A stretch of 14,820 bases of DNA from SIG480 sp045649265 (lineage in GTDB: Bacteria > Bacillota > Clostridia > Oscillospirales > JAAYXM01): NCBI GenBank assembly GCA_045649265.1, contig JAZRPO010000021.1, positions 1 to 14,820 of the forward strand. The letters run 5' to 3'. A program made the translations under genes and the position numbers. Under the pieces are notes generated by a model. The model did not search any database and was not told the DNA's origin. It worked only from the letters and a program-made list of their open reading frames with translations. Position 1 is the first letter of the stretch; each line of letters begins with the position of its first letter. Positions 1 through 7,933 of the stretch are shown piece after piece.

Positions 1-135
1 GAAAGCCGATTGGTATAAGCAGGGTGCAGGCGCTCACGAAATTGCGCCAACAAAGTGCAGAAATTGAACTTCTGAATTTGGGTGGTACCGCGGGCAATTT
101 CAGCTCGTCCCGATTTTTTCGGGGCGGGCTTTTTT
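1..135 (+). promoter_or_regulatory. T-box riboswitch (3' part) controlling pheST
   Basis: This leader senses uncharged tRNA and controls readthrough into pheST. The conserved T-box sequence GGGTGGTACCGCGG lies at 80-93. A hairpin with arms 29-33 and 44-48 (GGCGC/GCGCC) fits stem III. The antiterminator can form by pairing GGG 80-82 with CCC 109-111 and bases 90-94 with 104-108, leaving TGGTACC as the bulge. Its 3' strand is the same DNA as the left arm of the terminator at 103-129, so the two folds exclude each other. The bulge TGGT would pair with a tRNA ending ACCA, which agrees with tRNA-Phe (discriminator A). Stem I and the specifier codon lie upstream of the window, so Phe specificity is inferred from the downstream genes. 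Confidence 0.93.
103..135 (+). terminator. T-box intrinsic terminator
   Basis: An 11-pair stem (103-113 with 119-129, including two T-G wobbles) around a five-T loop is followed by six Ts at 130-135. This is the OFF state of the T-box leader. Its left arm doubles as the 3' strand of the antiterminator. Confidence 0.93.
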
Positions 136-160
136 ATTTAAAACGAAAGGAAACGGTGTT

Positions 161-1213
161 ATGTCAGAAAAAACAACCGCATTGCTTGAAGAGCTGAAAG
201 CAGCCTTGCAAGCTTGTGCAGAAATGGAGCTGCTTGAAGAAATCAGAGTAAAATACCTCGGAAAGAAGGGGCTTGTAACAGAGCTTTTAAAGGATATGAA
301 GAGCCTTTCAAATGAGGAGAAAAAGGAATTCGGTCAGGCTGTTAATGTTCTCAAAGAGCAGGCGGCAGCTCTTATTGGGGAAAAGCGTGAGGAAATCCGC
401 CTTGCAGAAATCGAGCGAGAGAACAGCCTTATGCCGGAGTATGACGTTTCAACTCCCGCAAACTTAGAGCGCGGCTCGTATCATCCCATAACTCTCGTGC
501 AGCGCAGATGTGAGGAAATATTCCGTTCAATGGGCTTTGCTGTTGAGGATTACAGCGAAATAGTATCAGACTATGAGTGCTTCGAGGCTCTCAATATCCC
601 GAAGAACCATCCGGCTCGCGATATGCAGGATACGTATTATCTCGAAAACGGACAGCTCCTCAAGTCGCACACGTCGGCAGCGCAGAATGCTATCTATAAA
701 AAGTATAAGGATGCGCTCGTTAATGAAGGAAAGCCCATCAAGGCGATTTTCCCGGGGCGCTGCTTCAGAAACGAGGCGACAGATGCTTGCCATGAAAACA
801 CCTTCTTCCAGATGGAGGGGGTTATGGTCGATAAGAATATATCAATATCAAACCTCATTTTCTTTATGAAAACGATGCTTTCAGAGGTTTTCCAGAAGGA
901 CATTAAGGTTCGTTTGCGTCCGGGCTTTTTCCCGTTTGTTGAGCCGGGATTTGAGCTTGATATTTCATGCCTCATCTGCGGCGGCGAGGGCTGCGCTTCG
1001 TGTAAGCACAGCGGCTGGCTCGAGCTTTGCCCGTGCGGGATGATTCACCCTGAGGTTCTTAAGGCTGGCGGAATCGACCCCGAGGAATACACAGGCTTTG
1101 CTTTCGGCCTTGGGCTCACAAGACTTGCAATGATGAAATACGGCGTAAAAGATATTCGTGATTTAAACTCCGGAAGCCTTAAGGTTCTTTCGCAGTTTAC
1201 GGACGATAAGTAA
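161..1213 (+). CDS. pheS: Phenylalanine--tRNA ligase alpha subunit
   Basis: Catalytic subunit of the alpha2beta2 phenylalanyl-tRNA synthetase, a cytoplasmic class II enzyme that joins phenylalanine to tRNA-Phe with ATP. Residues 1-90 form the helical, probably coiled-coil, arm that grips tRNA. The synthetase core follows: NHPARDMQDTYY at 149-160, HTSAAQ at 170-175, motif 2 around GRCFRNEATDACHENTF (199-215), and motif 3 GFAFGLGLTR (312-321). Ala314 in GFAFG matches the E. coli position (Ala294) that limits p-chlorophenylalanine use. Between motifs 2 and 3 is a cysteine cluster, C270-x2-C273-x4-C278-x2-C281, followed by C290 and C292. The length (350) is normal. The start has GAAAGGA at 145-151. 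pheT follows after 18 bases, and both genes lie under the T-box leader. Confidence 0.98.
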   Translation: MSEKTTALLEELKAALQACAEMELLEEIRVKYLGKKGLVTELLKDMKSLSNEEKKEFGQAVNVLKEQAAALIGEKREEIRLAEIERENSLMPEYDVSTPANLERGSYHPITLVQRRCEEIFRSMGFAVEDYSEIVSDYECFEALNIPKNHPARDMQDTYYLENGQLLKSHTSAAQNAIYKKYKDALVNEGKPIKAIFPGRCFRNEATDACHENTFFQMEGVMVDKNISISNLIFFMKTMLSEVFQKDIKVRLRPGFFPFVEPGFELDISCLICGGEGCASCKHSGWLELCPCGMIHPEVLKAGGIDPEEYTGFAFGLGLTRLAMMKYGVKDIRDLNSGSLKVLSQFTDDK

Positions 1214-1231
1214 GAAAGGAGAAGAGAAGTT

Positions 1232-3592
1232 ATGTTTTTATCAATGAACTGGATTTCGGACTTTGTTGATCTTTCGGGACTCGACAAGCTTGAGCTTATC
1301 AACAAATTCTCCCTTTCTACAGCGGAAGTAGAAAATGAAATTTTCTTTAAGGGAAGCGACATTTCGGGAATCGTTGTCGCTGAGATAAAGTCAGTTGAGG
1401 ATCACCCCGAGTCGAAAAAGCTTCACCTTCTCAAGGTTGATGCAGGTGCGGGCGAGCTTATTGACGTTGTCTGCGGAGCACCGAACGTAAGAGTAGGTAT
1501 GAAGACCGCGTTTGCAAAGCTCGGAGCAAAAATCGGAGAGATAGAAATTGCACCGAGGAAGCTTGCTGGATATACTTCGTGCGGTATGTGCTGTTCAGAA
1601 CGTGAGCTTGGAATAAGTGATGCAAATGACGGCATTATGGATATCACGGAGGATGTCGCAAACGGAACAGATATAAAAACTATTTACGACATCGACGATA
1701 TTATTTTCGAGGTTGATAACAAGTCACTTACCAACCGCCCGGACCTCTGGGGGCATTACGGTATTGCACGCGAGTTTGCCGCTATTGCAGGTCGCAAGCT
1801 CTGTCAACTTGAGGTTGCGGACCTCCAGGCATACAAGTCTCTCCCGAGTCTTGATCTCAAGATTGAAGATGAACTTTGCTACCGCTACTCTGCGCTTCGA
1901 TTTGAGAATATAACAAAGCACCAGAGCCCGATGAATATGAGAATCCGCCTTTACTACTGCGGAATGCGTGGGCTTAATTTGCTTGCAGATCTCACAAACT
2001 ACCTAATGCTTGAAATGGGCCAGCCGATGCACGCGTTTGATTCAAGAAAGGTTGATAAAATCCGTGTAAAGAGATTTGATAAGCCGTTCAAGTTCACAAC
2101 TCTCGACAATATCGAGCGCGACATTGACAGTGATACTCTTATGATTTGCAACGGTGACAACCCCGTCGCTATAGCAGGTATTATGGGCGGCCTTGATTCT
2201 GAAATAGTTGAGGATACAAGCTCTCTCACACTTGAATCTGCGACATTTGACGCATCATCAATCCGTAAGTCAACCGTTCGTCTTGCTCACAGAACAGATG
2301 CATCACAGCGTTACGAAAAGAGCCTTGATCCTGAAATGACGGTCCCGGCGATTGCCCGTTTTGTAAAGCTTCTTACCGACATTGACAGCGGCGCAAAGGT
2401 CACAAGCTCGCTCACGGACGAGTATGTTAAGAAGTATGATGATGTAAGCCTTTCGTTTGACAAGAGCTTTGTAAACCGTTACACCGGAATCGAAATTTCA
2501 AATGACGAAATTGTCAAAACTCTTGAATCTCTTGGGTTCGGTGTAAGTGTAAACGGGAATGACTTTACAGTCAAAGTCCCGTCATGGCGTGCTACGAAAG
2601 ACGTTACAATCAAGGCGGACATCATCGAAGAGATAACACGAATCTACGGATACGACAACTTTGACGTCAACACGGCGGCGGTTCCGCTTTATCCCGTTCG
2701 TGCGGCACAGGAAAAGACAGATGAGGAGCGAATCAAGGATATCCTTGTAAAGAGATATTCGCTTCATGAGCTCCATTCATATGTATGGGCATATTATGAT
2801 GAGTATAAGGCTCTCGGCATAGATATCGAGCCGAATGTCGAGCTTATAAATGCGACAAACCCGAACATCAAAACCATACGCCGTTCAATTATCCCGACGC
2901 AGCTTTGCCAGGTGAAATACAATACCGCATATGCACCTGATTTCGGAGTTTTCGAGGTAGGCAGAACCGTCAACGGCTTGAATGCGGAAAACCTTTGTAA
3001 TGAGGAAAAGAAGCTTGCAATAACTCTCTTCTCAAAAACAAAGGATACAGAGGCTCTTTATTTTGAGCTTCGTGATATGCTCGCCGTCATCGCAGATGAT
3101 ATCAAGCATTTGCCTATTACCTTTGAAAGGGTAGAGGAGAAAAGCTCATATAAGCACCCGAAAAATCTAAATGCAATTTACTGCGGAGGAGTTAAGCTTG
3201 GCGAAATTGGTGTTATCAATGCCCAGGTTTCAAAGAAGATTGATAAAAAGGCAAGCATTGTTTTTGCGGAAATCGATATTTCTCTTTTCGCAGAGCTTAA
3301 AAATGCAAGCATTGTCTATGAGGAGCCGTCAAAATATCCGGAGATAGAGATTGACTTATCCTTTGTAAGCGAAAAATTTGCGCCGATATCCAAAGCGGTA
3401 GAGAGCGAAAACTGCAAGCTTATCAAAAAGGTATATGTCGCAGACACCTATACGGATGATAGCGGAAAGTCAATAACCGTAAGAATTGTCTTTTCCGATA
3501 AGGAAAAAACTCTCACAAGAGAAGAGGTTATGGACGTTGCAGAGTCAATAATCAAAAAGCTTGAAACAGAAGGAATACAACTTAAAAGATAA
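1232..3592 (+). CDS. pheT: Phenylalanine--tRNA ligase beta subunit
   Basis: Non-catalytic beta subunit of phenylalanyl-tRNA synthetase. In the family it binds tRNA-Phe and hydrolyses mischarged Tyr-tRNA-Phe. The long bacterial form is complete at 786 residues. The N-terminal helix begins MFLSMNWISDFVD. An EMAP-like tRNA-binding OB fold covers about 43-150 (IVVAEIKSVEDHPESKKLH, VVCGAPNVRVGM). The B3/B4 editing region lies at about 210-380, including LADLTNYLMLEMGQPMHAFD. A B5 DNA-binding-like domain covers roughly 400-480 and ends near EEITRIYGYDNF. A synthetase-like core follows, and an FDX-ACB anticodon-binding domain lies at about 697-786 (YPEIEIDLSF). AAAGGAGA precedes the start at good spacing. 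The gene is cotranscribed with pheS and closed by the terminator at 3597-3631. Confidence 0.98.
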   Translation: MFLSMNWISDFVDLSGLDKLELINKFSLSTAEVENEIFFKGSDISGIVVAEIKSVEDHPESKKLHLLKVDAGAGELIDVVCGAPNVRVGMKTAFAKLGAKIGEIEIAPRKLAGYTSCGMCCSERELGISDANDGIMDITEDVANGTDIKTIYDIDDIIFEVDNKSLTNRPDLWGHYGIAREFAAIAGRKLCQLEVADLQAYKSLPSLDLKIEDELCYRYSALRFENITKHQSPMNMRIRLYYCGMRGLNLLADLTNYLMLEMGQPMHAFDSRKVDKIRVKRFDKPFKFTTLDNIERDIDSDTLMICNGDNPVAIAGIMGGLDSEIVEDTSSLTLESATFDASSIRKSTVRLAHRTDASQRYEKSLDPEMTVPAIARFVKLLTDIDSGAKVTSSLTDEYVKKYDDVSLSFDKSFVNRYTGIEISNDEIVKTLESLGFGVSVNGNDFTVKVPSWRATKDVTIKADIIEEITRIYGYDNFDVNTAAVPLYPVRAAQEKTDEERIKDILVKRYSLHELHSYVWAYYDEYKALGIDIEPNVELINATNPNIKTIRRSIIPTQLCQVKYNTAYAPDFGVFEVGRTVNGLNAENLCNEEKKLAITLFSKTKDTEALYFELRDMLAVIADDIKHLPITFERVEEKSSYKHPKNLNAIYCGGVKLGEIGVINAQVSKKIDKKASIVFAEIDISLFAELKNASIVYEEPSKYPEIEIDLSFVSEKFAPISKAVESENCKLIKKVYVADTYTDDSGKSITVRIVFSDKEKTLTREEVMDVAESIIKKLETEGIQLKR

Positions 3593-3596
3593 AGAC

Positions 3597-3631
3597 AAAA
3601 ACTGCGTTCTTGTTTTGAGAACGCAGTTTTT
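3597..3631 (+). terminator. Intrinsic terminator of pheST
   Basis: A perfect 14-base inverted repeat (3597-3610 with 3618-3631) surrounds a 7-base loop, with a G+C-containing core and five Ts at the 3' end. It starts four bases after the pheT stop and separates pheST from the next operon. Confidence 0.92.
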
Positions 3632-3658
3632 GTGTGAATAATTATTTTGCTTTTCAAT

Positions 3659-3686
3659 TTGACGTATTTGTGGTATTATATAATAT
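3659..3686 (+). promoter_or_regulatory. Sigma-A type promoter of the nine-gene operon
   Basis: TTGACG at 3659-3664 matches five of six -35 bases. The A+T-rich -10 region contains TATAAT at 3679-3684 (spacer 14, short) overlapping TAATAT at 3681-3686 (spacer 16). The exact -10 register is uncertain. No later promoter is evident up to 11102, so this is probably the main promoter for the whole run. Confidence 0.7.
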
Positions 3687-3721
3687 AGAAAAATATTTCC
3701 TGCGGGAAAGGGGAAGTGGGA

Positions 3722-4450
3722 ATGTACGAAAAAGTTTCAGTTTATGGCATTTCATACGACAACGTTACGCTTGACGGGGCAGAAGATCTCGCAAGAAAGC
3801 TTATGGAAGAAGAAAAAAACCATATTGTTGTTACACCCAATGCAGAAATCGCATACCTTGCCGCGAAGGATGACAGGCTTGGCAGAACTATCAATTCTGC
3901 CGATATAGTCCTGCCTGACGGGATAGGGGTTGTGTATGCATCTAAGATATACGGAACTCCCGTGAAAGGAAAGGTTGCAGGCGTTGATTTCGGAGAGAGA
4001 GTTCTCAAAATGGCAGCCGAAACAGGAGATGAAATCTTCTTTCTCGGGGCAAAGCCCGGAGTTGCAGAGCTTGCCGCGGCGAAGCTTTCGGAAAAGTACC
4101 CCGGCCTTAACTTTGTAGGGCTTCGAGATGGGTATTTTGACACAGATGCAGAAGTAATTGATGAAATAAACCGGAGTGGCGCGAAGATTCTTTTTGTATG
4201 TCTGGGCGCGCCAAAGCAGGAGCTTTGGTCTGCAAAATTCAAGGACAAGCTGGGCGTCCGCCTCACGCTCTGCCTTGGCGGGGCGCTTGATTCATATGCA
4301 GGGACGGTAAAACGCGCTCCGGAAATCTGGATTCGCCTGGGGCTTGAATGGCTTTATCGGCTCATTAAAGAGCCGCGCCGGTTTGGGAGAATGCTGTCGC
4401 TTCCCAAATATATGTTCTGTGTGATATCTGACGCTTTGAGAAAGAGGTAG
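3722..4450 (+). CDS. WecB/TagA/CpsF family glycosyltransferase
   Basis: Membrane-associated glycosyltransferase. TagA/WecG relatives move N-acetylmannosamine (or a related sugar) from UDP onto undecaprenyl-PP-GlcNAc, the committed step to wall teichoic acid or a similar polymer. Family marks are VTPNAE (Thr38, Asn40), ADIVLPDGIGVV with the likely catalytic Asp66, FFLGAKPG, CLGAPKQELW with Gln166, and LGGALDSYAG. The basic, aromatic C-terminus (EWLYRLIKEPRRFGR) resembles the membrane-targeting appendage of TagA. I chose ATG 3722, which gives 242 residues, because the purine-rich site ending at 3713 sits 8 bases before it. An in-frame GTG at 3716 would be only 2 bases from that site. No other teichoic acid genes adjoin, so the polymer is unknown. 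Confidence 0.9.
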   Translation: MYEKVSVYGISYDNVTLDGAEDLARKLMEEEKNHIVVTPNAEIAYLAAKDDRLGRTINSADIVLPDGIGVVYASKIYGTPVKGKVAGVDFGERVLKMAAETGDEIFFLGAKPGVAELAAAKLSEKYPGLNFVGLRDGYFDTDAEVIDEINRSGAKILFVCLGAPKQELWSAKFKDKLGVRLTLCLGGALDSYAGTVKRAPEIWIRLGLEWLYRLIKEPRRFGRMLSLPKYMFCVISDALRKR

Positions 4451-4456
4451 AGACTT

Positions 4457-5110
4457 ATGCGCGGTAAGCTGATTGCAATCGAAGGAACGGATTGCTCCGG
4501 AAAATCAACTCAGCTTGAGCTTTTGTGCAAAAGGCTCGAAAACGAAAAGATTGATTTTAAGAAAATTGCTTTTCCAAGATATGACAGTGACTCTTCCGCT
4601 CTTGTGAGGATGTATCTCGGGGGAGAGTTTGGTGAGAATGTTTCAGCCGTCAACCCATATGCAGCGTCGAGTTTTTTTGCGGTTGACAGGGTTGCTTCAT
4701 ATCTGAGAGAATGGAAAACCTATCTTGACAACGGCGGATGTGTCCTTCTTGACAGATACACGACCTCGAACGCAATTTATCAGGCGAGCAAGCTTCCGGC
4801 ATCGGAGCGTGAAAATTTCTGCGATTGGCTTTTTGATTTTGAGTACAATCTGCTTAAATTGCCGGAGCCGACGTCGGTGCTTTTCCTTGATATGCCGCCG
4901 GAGGCGGCGCAAAAGCTGATGAGCTGCCGGAGCGGGAGCGAGGATATACACGAGAAGGATAAAGAGTATCTCAAAAAATGTTACGAATCCGCATGCGCTT
5001 TGTCAGAAAGGTATGGCTGGATGAGAATATCCTGTGCTTCGGGAGAAAAAATAAGAAGCAGAGAAGACGTTCATAATGAAATTTTTGATAAAGTAAAGAC
5101 AATACTTTAA
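4457..5110 (+). CDS. tmk: Thymidylate kinase-like protein (dTMP kinase)
   Basis: Probable cytoplasmic P-loop kinase that phosphorylates dTMP to dTDP for DNA synthesis. The Walker A motif is GTDCSGKST near residues 10-18. FPRYDSDSS follows at about 39-47. The substrate-binding DR motif is DRYTTSNAIYQ at about 98-108. The usual Arg-rich lid (R-x-x-x-R/D-R-x-E) is not obvious: the matching stretch reads SGSEDIHEKDKEYLKK. The FPRY and YLGGEFG pattern is more like the eukaryotic and clostridial dTMP kinase branch than the classical bacterial tmk found beside holB. Length (217) is normal. The start is 6 bases after the glycosyltransferase stop, behind GAAAGAGG. Another nucleoside monophosphate kinase activity cannot be excluded. 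Confidence 0.82.
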   Translation: MRGKLIAIEGTDCSGKSTQLELLCKRLENEKIDFKKIAFPRYDSDSSALVRMYLGGEFGENVSAVNPYAASSFFAVDRVASYLREWKTYLDNGGCVLLDRYTTSNAIYQASKLPASERENFCDWLFDFEYNLLKLPEPTSVLFLDMPPEAAQKLMSCRSGSEDIHEKDKEYLKKCYESACALSERYGWMRISCASGEKIRSREDVHNEIFDKVKTIL

Positions 5111-5123
5111 AAAGGAAAAATAA

Positions 5124-6023
5124 ATGCTTAGTTTTACAAAAATCAGCGCAGAGGACTTTCAATTTGCAGCACCGATAATGTATAAACTGCCGTATATGTC
5201 AAGCGAATGCTCGTTTGTTGCTCTTTATTTGTGGAGAGAAGCCTCTGGATGCGAAATCTGCATTGATGGCGAGACTGTTTTTTATAGAATAAAAAACAAT
5301 AGCGGCACGTCATATCTGTTTCCGTATGGCGGAGAGTTAAAAGGTGCCATGGAAAAGCTCTATGCCGAGGAAAAGGCAAAGGGAAATTCCTGTGTTCATT
5401 TTTTGTGCGTGACGAAGAAAATGAGGCAAGCTCTCGAAGAGGTTTTTCCCGGCGAATTCTCATATTCGGAAAGGCGGGCGAGCTTTGATTATATTTACAG
5501 CGCTGAAAGCCTTGCAAGCCTTTCGGGGAAACGGTTTCATCAGAAGAAAAACCACGTCAACAAGTTTATGAAAAAGTATGATGGCAGGTATGTATATGAG
5601 CCGCTCGGCGAAGAAAACATCCGAGAGGTGCTTGTATTTCAAGAAAAGTGGATTCGCATGGCTGCTTCAAAACAGAGGTCTGAAATGCTCATGATTGAGA
5701 CTTGCGCAATTAAAGAGATCCTATTGCATTTTTCAGAGTTTCACCTTGTTGGTGGGGTTTTAAGGGTTGACGGACAGATTTGTGCTTATTGCATCGGATC
5801 AAGAATGAGTGAAGATGCTATTGATGTTCTGGTTGAAAAAGCCGATTATGCTTTTGACGGTGCATATCAGATGATTAACAGATGCTTTGCAAACCAAGTG
5901 GCAGATTCGGTTATGTATTTAAACAGGGAAGACGATATGGGGCTGGAGGGGCTTCGTAAATCAAAGCTTTCATATTGCCCCGAGATGCTCATTGAAAAGT
6001 ATAGTGTGGTATGGAAGAGATAA
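5124..6023 (+). CDS. DUF2156 / MprF C-terminal-like domain protein
   Basis: This protein of 299 residues looks like the DUF2156 family (phosphatidylglycerol lysyltransferase C-terminal, LPG_synthase_C, type). That family has a double GNAT-like fold related to the aminoacyl-tRNA-dependent Fem and MprF transferases. I recognise it by the middle block FDYIYSAESLASLSGKRFHQ then KKNHVNKFMKKY (about residues 121-155) and by the late VLVEKADYAFDGAYQMINR and YLNREDDMGLEGLRKSKLSY. No signal peptide or membrane segment is visible, so it lacks the flippase half of MprF and should be cytoplasmic. AAAGGA at 5111-5116 sets the start. The end overlaps the next gene by 13 bases, implying coupled translation with the GNAT protein. 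The substrate is unknown; transfer of an amino acid from tRNA is only a family-based suggestion. Confidence 0.85.
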   Translation: MLSFTKISAEDFQFAAPIMYKLPYMSSECSFVALYLWREASGCEICIDGETVFYRIKNNSGTSYLFPYGGELKGAMEKLYAEEKAKGNSCVHFLCVTKKMRQALEEVFPGEFSYSERRASFDYIYSAESLASLSGKRFHQKKNHVNKFMKKYDGRYVYEPLGEENIREVLVFQEKWIRMAASKQRSEMLMIETCAIKEILLHFSEFHLVGGVLRVDGQICAYCIGSRMSEDAIDVLVEKADYAFDGAYQMINRCFANQVADSVMYLNREDDMGLEGLRKSKLSYCPEMLIEKYSVVWKR

Positions 6024-6811
6024 TCAGAAAAGCAAGAAAAGAGGATATGCCGAGCCTTCGGTCAATGTGGGCAGAGTGCTTTCCCGAGGATGTCAAATAT
6101 TCCGAATTCTTTTTTGAAAGAATTTTCAAACTTCAATCGGCTGTTGTCTATGAACAAAACGGCGAATGTGTTGGGATGATACACGTTTTTCCGCGAAGGC
6201 TCTGCACACCGGTGGGAACCCTTTCCGCAAAATATATTTACGGTGTCGGGACTTTGAAAAAGTGCAGAGGCAGAGGCATTGCCGGGCGGCTCCTTGAAAG
6301 CGAGGCGCACTCGTGCGATGCGCTTCTCCTCATTCCGCAGAGCGACAGCTTATTTGAGTTTTACAAAAAATGCGGCTTCTCTGAGATTGCCTATGTAAAA
6401 AATCTTAAAGCAGAGCCTGATGGAAAAGCTCCTGTTCGGGAGGCCGGAGAGGAAGATATCCCGCATCTCAACGATGTATATGAAAAAGCTCTTTCAGAGG
6501 CTGTGTATTGCGAGCGTGATCCTGATGCGTGGAGACTTCTGATTGATGAGCACAAGAGCTTCGGCGGAGGCTTCAAAGTATGGGATGGAGGATACTGTGC
6601 ATACTATTATCATAACGGCAAGGTGATTGTTCCTGAATTCTTTTCAGAAACGGCAAGCCCTGCGGAGTTAGCAGGCGCATTTTCAAAGGAATGCATTGTC
6701 ACAACCTTTGGGAGCGAAAAGCCCATTGCAGTTGCAAAAATACTGAGCAAGGCCGCAGAAAAAACGTTTTCTGATGCCTGCGGCGCATATGTAAATTTAA
6801 TGCACAATTAA
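6011..6811 (+). CDS. GNAT family N-acetyltransferase, two-part
   Basis: Acetyl-CoA-dependent acyltransferase of unknown substrate, 266 residues. The first half is a standard GNAT domain: IRKAREDM-like opening at 5-13, beta strand AVVYEQNGECVGMIHVF at 44-60, and motif A YIYGVGTLKKCRGRGIAGRL at 75-94, where RGRGIA is the acetyl-CoA pyrophosphate loop. FYKKCGF follows at 117-123. The second half opens again with VREAGEEDIPHLNDVYEKA (142-160), like a second, degenerate GNAT or Eis-type domain. The start overlaps the DUF2156 gene by 13 bases and has no ribosome binding site, so translation is probably coupled. The start agrees with the usual N-terminus of the family. Confidence 0.87.
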   Translation: MEEIIRKARKEDMPSLRSMWAECFPEDVKYSEFFFERIFKLQSAVVYEQNGECVGMIHVFPRRLCTPVGTLSAKYIYGVGTLKKCRGRGIAGRLLESEAHSCDALLLIPQSDSLFEFYKKCGFSEIAYVKNLKAEPDGKAPVREAGEEDIPHLNDVYEKALSEAVYCERDPDAWRLLIDEHKSFGGGFKVWDGGYCAYYYHNGKVIVPEFFSETASPAELAGAFSKECIVTTFGSEKPIAVAKILSKAAEKTFSDACGAYVNLMHN

Positions 6812-6825
6812 AGGAGAAGAAAATT

Positions 6826-7365
6826 ATGGTATATTTGCTTCTTGAAAACGGATTTGAAATGTGTGAGGCACTTGCGCCTGTTGATATTCTTCGTCGCGGA
6901 GGAGTCAATGTTACGACAATCGGAGTTTCCGGCAAAGAGGTAAAATCTTCTCACGGAGTTTCTGTTTGTGCAGATGCGGTGTTTTCAGATGCAGATTTTT
7001 CTGAAATCGAAATGCTGATTATTCCAGGAGGACAGCCGGGAGTTGATAACCTTTGGGAAAATGAAAAAATAAGAGCGCTGGTAAAGGGGGTTGCAGAGAA
7101 GAAGATTAAGATTTCTGCTATCTGTGCAGCGCCGATTATCCTTGCAAGGCTCGGTGTTCTTGAAGGGAGAAAATGCACGTGCTATCCGTCGTGCAGTGAA
7201 GAACTTCCGAGTGACGGGTTTAACGGAAAGCTCGGAGTTGTCCGCGATGGCGAGATTATAACTGCACGCGCGGCGGGAGATGCATACGACTTTGCCTTCG
7301 AAATTCTTTCAGTGCTTCGCGGAAAGGAAGTTGCGGAGGCTGTAAAAGATGCAATTTGCTATTGA
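6826..7365 (+). CDS. DJ-1/PfpI family protein
   Basis: Small cytoplasmic protein of 179 residues, the usual length for DJ-1/YajL/ThiJ proteins. The nucleophile elbow reads SAICAAP with Cys100, the residue matching Cys106 of human DJ-1. Glu14 in FEMCEALAPVD matches the Glu18 that lowers the cysteine pKa. IIPGGQPG at 65-72 supplies the oxyanion side. Relatives act as oxidative-stress chaperones, glyoxalases or, more debatably, deglycases. A cysteine-rich stretch KCTCYPSC lies at 116-123. The start has AAGGAG at 6811-6816, which overlaps the stop of the upstream gene. The last 17 bases overlap the next gene. The activity cannot be told from sequence alone. Confidence 0.93.
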   Translation: MVYLLLENGFEMCEALAPVDILRRGGVNVTTIGVSGKEVKSSHGVSVCADAVFSDADFSEIEMLIIPGGQPGVDNLWENEKIRALVKGVAEKKIKISAICAAPIILARLGVLEGRKCTCYPSCSEELPSDGFNGKLGVVRDGEIITARAAGDAYDFAFEILSVLRGKEVAEAVKDAICY

Positions 7366-7933
7366 TAAAGAAAAACTCCGTGCGGAGATAAAGAAAAACG
7401 ATGCTTGCCTTTCGGAGAAAGAGAAGAAAGCGCAGGATGCAGCTATAGTTGATAACCTTTTCGGTTTGGCGCTCGAAGCATATAAAAAGGTTTTTGTTTA
7501 TGTTTCCTGCCAAAAAGAAGTTGGGACTTATGAAATTATAAACAGATTTCTCAAAGAGTCTTTTGAGGTGTATGTTCCTTTGTGCCATGAAAAAGGAGAG
7601 ATGGAGGCAAGGCGGATTTCATCTCTTTCCGTATTATCACCGGGCAGATACAACATACCCGAACCGCCGGCTTCGGCGAAGAGCTGCCAGCCGTCTGAGC
7701 TTTCTCTTATAGTTGTTCCGGGGCTTTGCTTCGGGGAGGATTTAACGAGGCTTGGGCGTGGCGCGGGGTACTATGACAGATTTCTCGAAAAGGCAAAAAA
7801 CTCGCTCTTTGTAGGCTTGTGCCGTGAAGCCAATATAAGAAAAACCGTGCCGCACGGCGAGAAAGACAAAAGTGTTGATATTATCGTGACAGAGAAAAGA
7901 GTTATAACAAGTGATGAAATGAGGGGAATATAA
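7349..7933 (+). CDS. 5-formyltetrahydrofolate cyclo-ligase
   Basis: Cytoplasmic ATP-dependent enzyme that converts 5-formyl-THF to 5,10-methenyl-THF, returning stored folate to one-carbon metabolism (YgfA/MTHFS family). The signature is VPGLCFGEDLTRLGRGAGYYDRFLE at roughly 125-149: the glycine-rich GRGAGYYDRF loop binds ATP phosphates. The N-terminal KEKLRAEIKK is the normal basic helix. NIPEP near residue 108 is the usual folate-pocket strand. The ribosome binding site GGAGG at 7335-7339 lies inside the end of the DJ-1 gene, nine bases before the ATG, which fixes this start. The stop TAA shares its last A with the mltG ATG. The link to dTMP kinase in the same operon (thymidylate supply needs folate) is suggestive only. 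Confidence 0.95.
   Translation: MQFAIDKEKLRAEIKKNDACLSEKEKKAQDAAIVDNLFGLALEAYKKVFVYVSCQKEVGTYEIINRFLKESFEVYVPLCHEKGEMEARRISSLSVLSPGRYNIPEPPASAKSCQPSELSLIVVPGLCFGEDLTRLGRGAGYYDRFLEKAKNSLFVGLCREANIRKTVPHGEKDKSVDIIVTEKRVITSDEMRGI

Noticed and set aside
3716..3721. GTG start for the TagA-like gene
   Set aside because: It would be only 2 bases from the purine-rich binding site; ATG 3722 is well spaced.
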